From the NCBI GenBank assembly GCA_913044085.1, contig CAJWNW010000079.1, positions 1 through 7,311 on the forward strand: 7,311 nt of DNA, in the 5' to 3' direction. Below, piece after piece: positions 6,949-7,311 of the stretch. This DNA is from an uncultured Flavobacteriaceae bacterium (GTDB lineage: Bacteria > Bacteroidota > Bacteroidia > Flavobacteriales > Flavobacteriaceae). A program made the translations under genes and the position numbers. Within the stretch, counting starts at the first letter, position 1. Each line of letters opens with the position of its first letter. The notes below the pieces were generated by a model. It saw only the letters and a program-made list of their open reading frames with translations, made no database searches and was not told where the DNA came from.

Positions 6949-6995
6949 AAAATCACATCAAAAATACTGATTTTTAGTCAAAAAGAGTCAAAAAA
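6944..6995 (-). repeat. Four phased TTTTTGAYK direct repeats upstream of fabH
   Basis: On the minus strand TTTTTGACT occurs at 6994-6986 and 6984-6976, and TTTTTGATG at 6964-6956 and 6952-6944. The start-to-start spacings are 10, 20 and 12 bp, close to whole helical turns, and all copies point the same way. The third copy overlaps the candidate -7 box. Possible roles are a repressor or activator binding array, or phased A-tracts that bend the DNA. Low sequence complexity makes some repetition expected by chance. Confidence 0.45.
6959..6992 (-). promoter_or_regulatory. Candidate promoter of fabH-accB-accC
   Basis: The minus strand reads TATTTTTG at 6966-6959, a full match to the TAnnTTTG -7 box. 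A TTTG that could serve as the -33 element lies at 6992-6989. The 22-bp spacing is slightly long. Transcription would start near 6952 and leave a leader of about 55 nt that begins near the leader hairpin's upstream arm. The position just after the rpmF terminator supports a separate promoter here. Confidence 0.45.
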
Positions 6996-7011
6996 TGGAT
7001 TTTTTTAAAAT

Positions 7012-7036
7012 AAAAAAAACACTCAGAGAGTGTTTT
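7012..7036 (-). terminator. Intrinsic terminator of rpmF
   Basis: The minus strand forms a perfect 9-bp stem, AAAACACTC (7036-7028) with GAGTGTTTT (7024-7016), around the loop TCT. The U-tract is eight U at 7019-7012. It lies 25 nt after the rpmF stop codon. This is the best-formed hairpin in the window and a textbook Rho-independent terminator. It ends the YceD-rpmF transcript before fabH, although partial read-through is possible. Confidence 0.85.
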
Positions 7037-7061
7037 AATAATGGATTATAAAATGTAAATT

Positions 7062-7265
7062 TTAAGCTACATTCTCTTCAGTAGAGGTGCTGTCAATAAG
7101 AACTTGACCTCTGTAATACAACTTTCCTTCATACCAATGGGCTCTGTGATAGAGGTGTGGCTCTCCAGTTGTAGGACATGTAGCAATCTGTGGTGTGGTC
7201 GCCTTGTAATGTGTTCGCCTTTTATCTCTTCTTGTTTTTGAGATTTTTCTCTTTGGATGTGCCAT
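7062..7265 (-). CDS. rpmF: 50S ribosomal protein bL32
   Basis: This 67-residue, strongly basic protein of the large ribosomal subunit begins MAHPKRKISKTRRDKRRTHY, the standard bL32 N-terminus. It continues with CPTTGEPHLYHRAHW and the C-terminal YYRGQVLI. The zinc-ribbon form of bL32 has paired CxxC motifs. Here only C30 is present, so this is the zinc-independent type. The last residues (STSTEENVA) form a short acidic tail. The start lies 7 nt after the stop of the YceD-family gene, so the two are almost certainly co-transcribed, as in many bacteria. A strong terminator follows the gene. Confidence 0.97.
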   Translation of the reverse strand: MAHPKRKISKTRRDKRRTHYKATTPQIATCPTTGEPHLYHRAHWYEGKLYYRGQVLIDSTSTEENVA

Positions 7266-7272
7266 TTTTCAG

Positions 7273-7311
7273 TTATTTATCCGTTAATAATTTTTTTAAT
7301 GAATCCCAACG
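7273..7311 (-). CDS. C-terminal end of a YceD/DUF177-family protein (5' part beyond window)
   Basis: The last 12 codons of a gene that enters from the right edge read RWDSLKKLLTDK and then TAA. The W-x-x-L-K-x-L ending is typical of YceD (DUF177) proteins, which almost always sit directly upstream of rpmF. YceD in other bacteria and plants is linked to 23S rRNA accumulation. The identification rests on this short tail and the 7-nt distance to rpmF. The rest of the protein is not visible. Confidence 0.75.
   Translation of the reverse strand, partial: RWDSLKKLLTDK

Noticed and set aside
1..7311. CRISPR arrays, tRNA or rRNA genes, insertion sequences, phage genes or defence systems
   Set aside because: No regularly spaced repeats, tRNA-like cloverleaf, transposase motifs or terminal inverted repeats were found. 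The window is almost filled by recognisable chromosomal genes.

Overview
The window looks like chromosomal DNA of a marine-type Flavobacteriaceae/Bacteroidota bacterium. The evidence is the AT-rich non-coding DNA, start sites mostly without a Shine-Dalgarno sequence, promoter boxes of the Bacteroidota TAnnTTTG type, a secreted choice-of-anchor L protein of the kind exported by the type IX secretion system, a NifU-like protein with two Nfu N-terminal domains, and the gene order YceD(DUF177)-rpmF-fabH-accB-accC. The species cannot be named from the sequence.

Layout, left to right. Positions 1-1710 (minus) hold the N-terminal 570 residues of a large secreted multidomain protein that runs off the left edge. 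It begins at a TTG codon that opens a typical signal peptide. A 124-bp divergent intergenic region (1711-1834) carries a promoter for each flanking gene. Positions 1835-2734 (plus) encode a 299-residue NifU-family Fe-S scaffold/carrier protein. It converges on a DAO-type FAD-dependent oxidoreductase (2812-3930, minus) of unknown substrate. Positions 3989-7311 (minus) hold housekeeping genes: the end of a YceD-family gene, rpmF (bL32), fabH (KAS III), accB (biotin carboxyl carrier protein) and accC (biotin carboxylase).

How the genes work together. AccC carboxylates the biotin on AccB. The carboxyl group then goes to acetyl-CoA through the carboxyltransferase AccA/AccD, which is not in this window, giving malonyl-CoA. 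FabH condenses acyl-CoA with malonyl-ACP to start fatty-acid chains. The trio therefore supplies and begins type II fatty acid synthesis. A strong intrinsic terminator after rpmF separates the ribosomal part from the fatty-acid part, and a terminator-like hairpin follows accC, so fabH-accB-accC is probably one transcription unit.

Nothing here is a clear new system. The most interesting non-coding stretch is the 165 bp between rpmF and fabH. It holds the rpmF terminator, four near-identical TTTTTGAYK repeats at roughly helical spacing over the likely fabH promoter, and a second hairpin with a U-tract just upstream of the fabH start that could act as an attenuator. Other points are the near-leaderless nifU-like transcript, the duplicated Nfu N-domain and the TTG start of the secreted protein.
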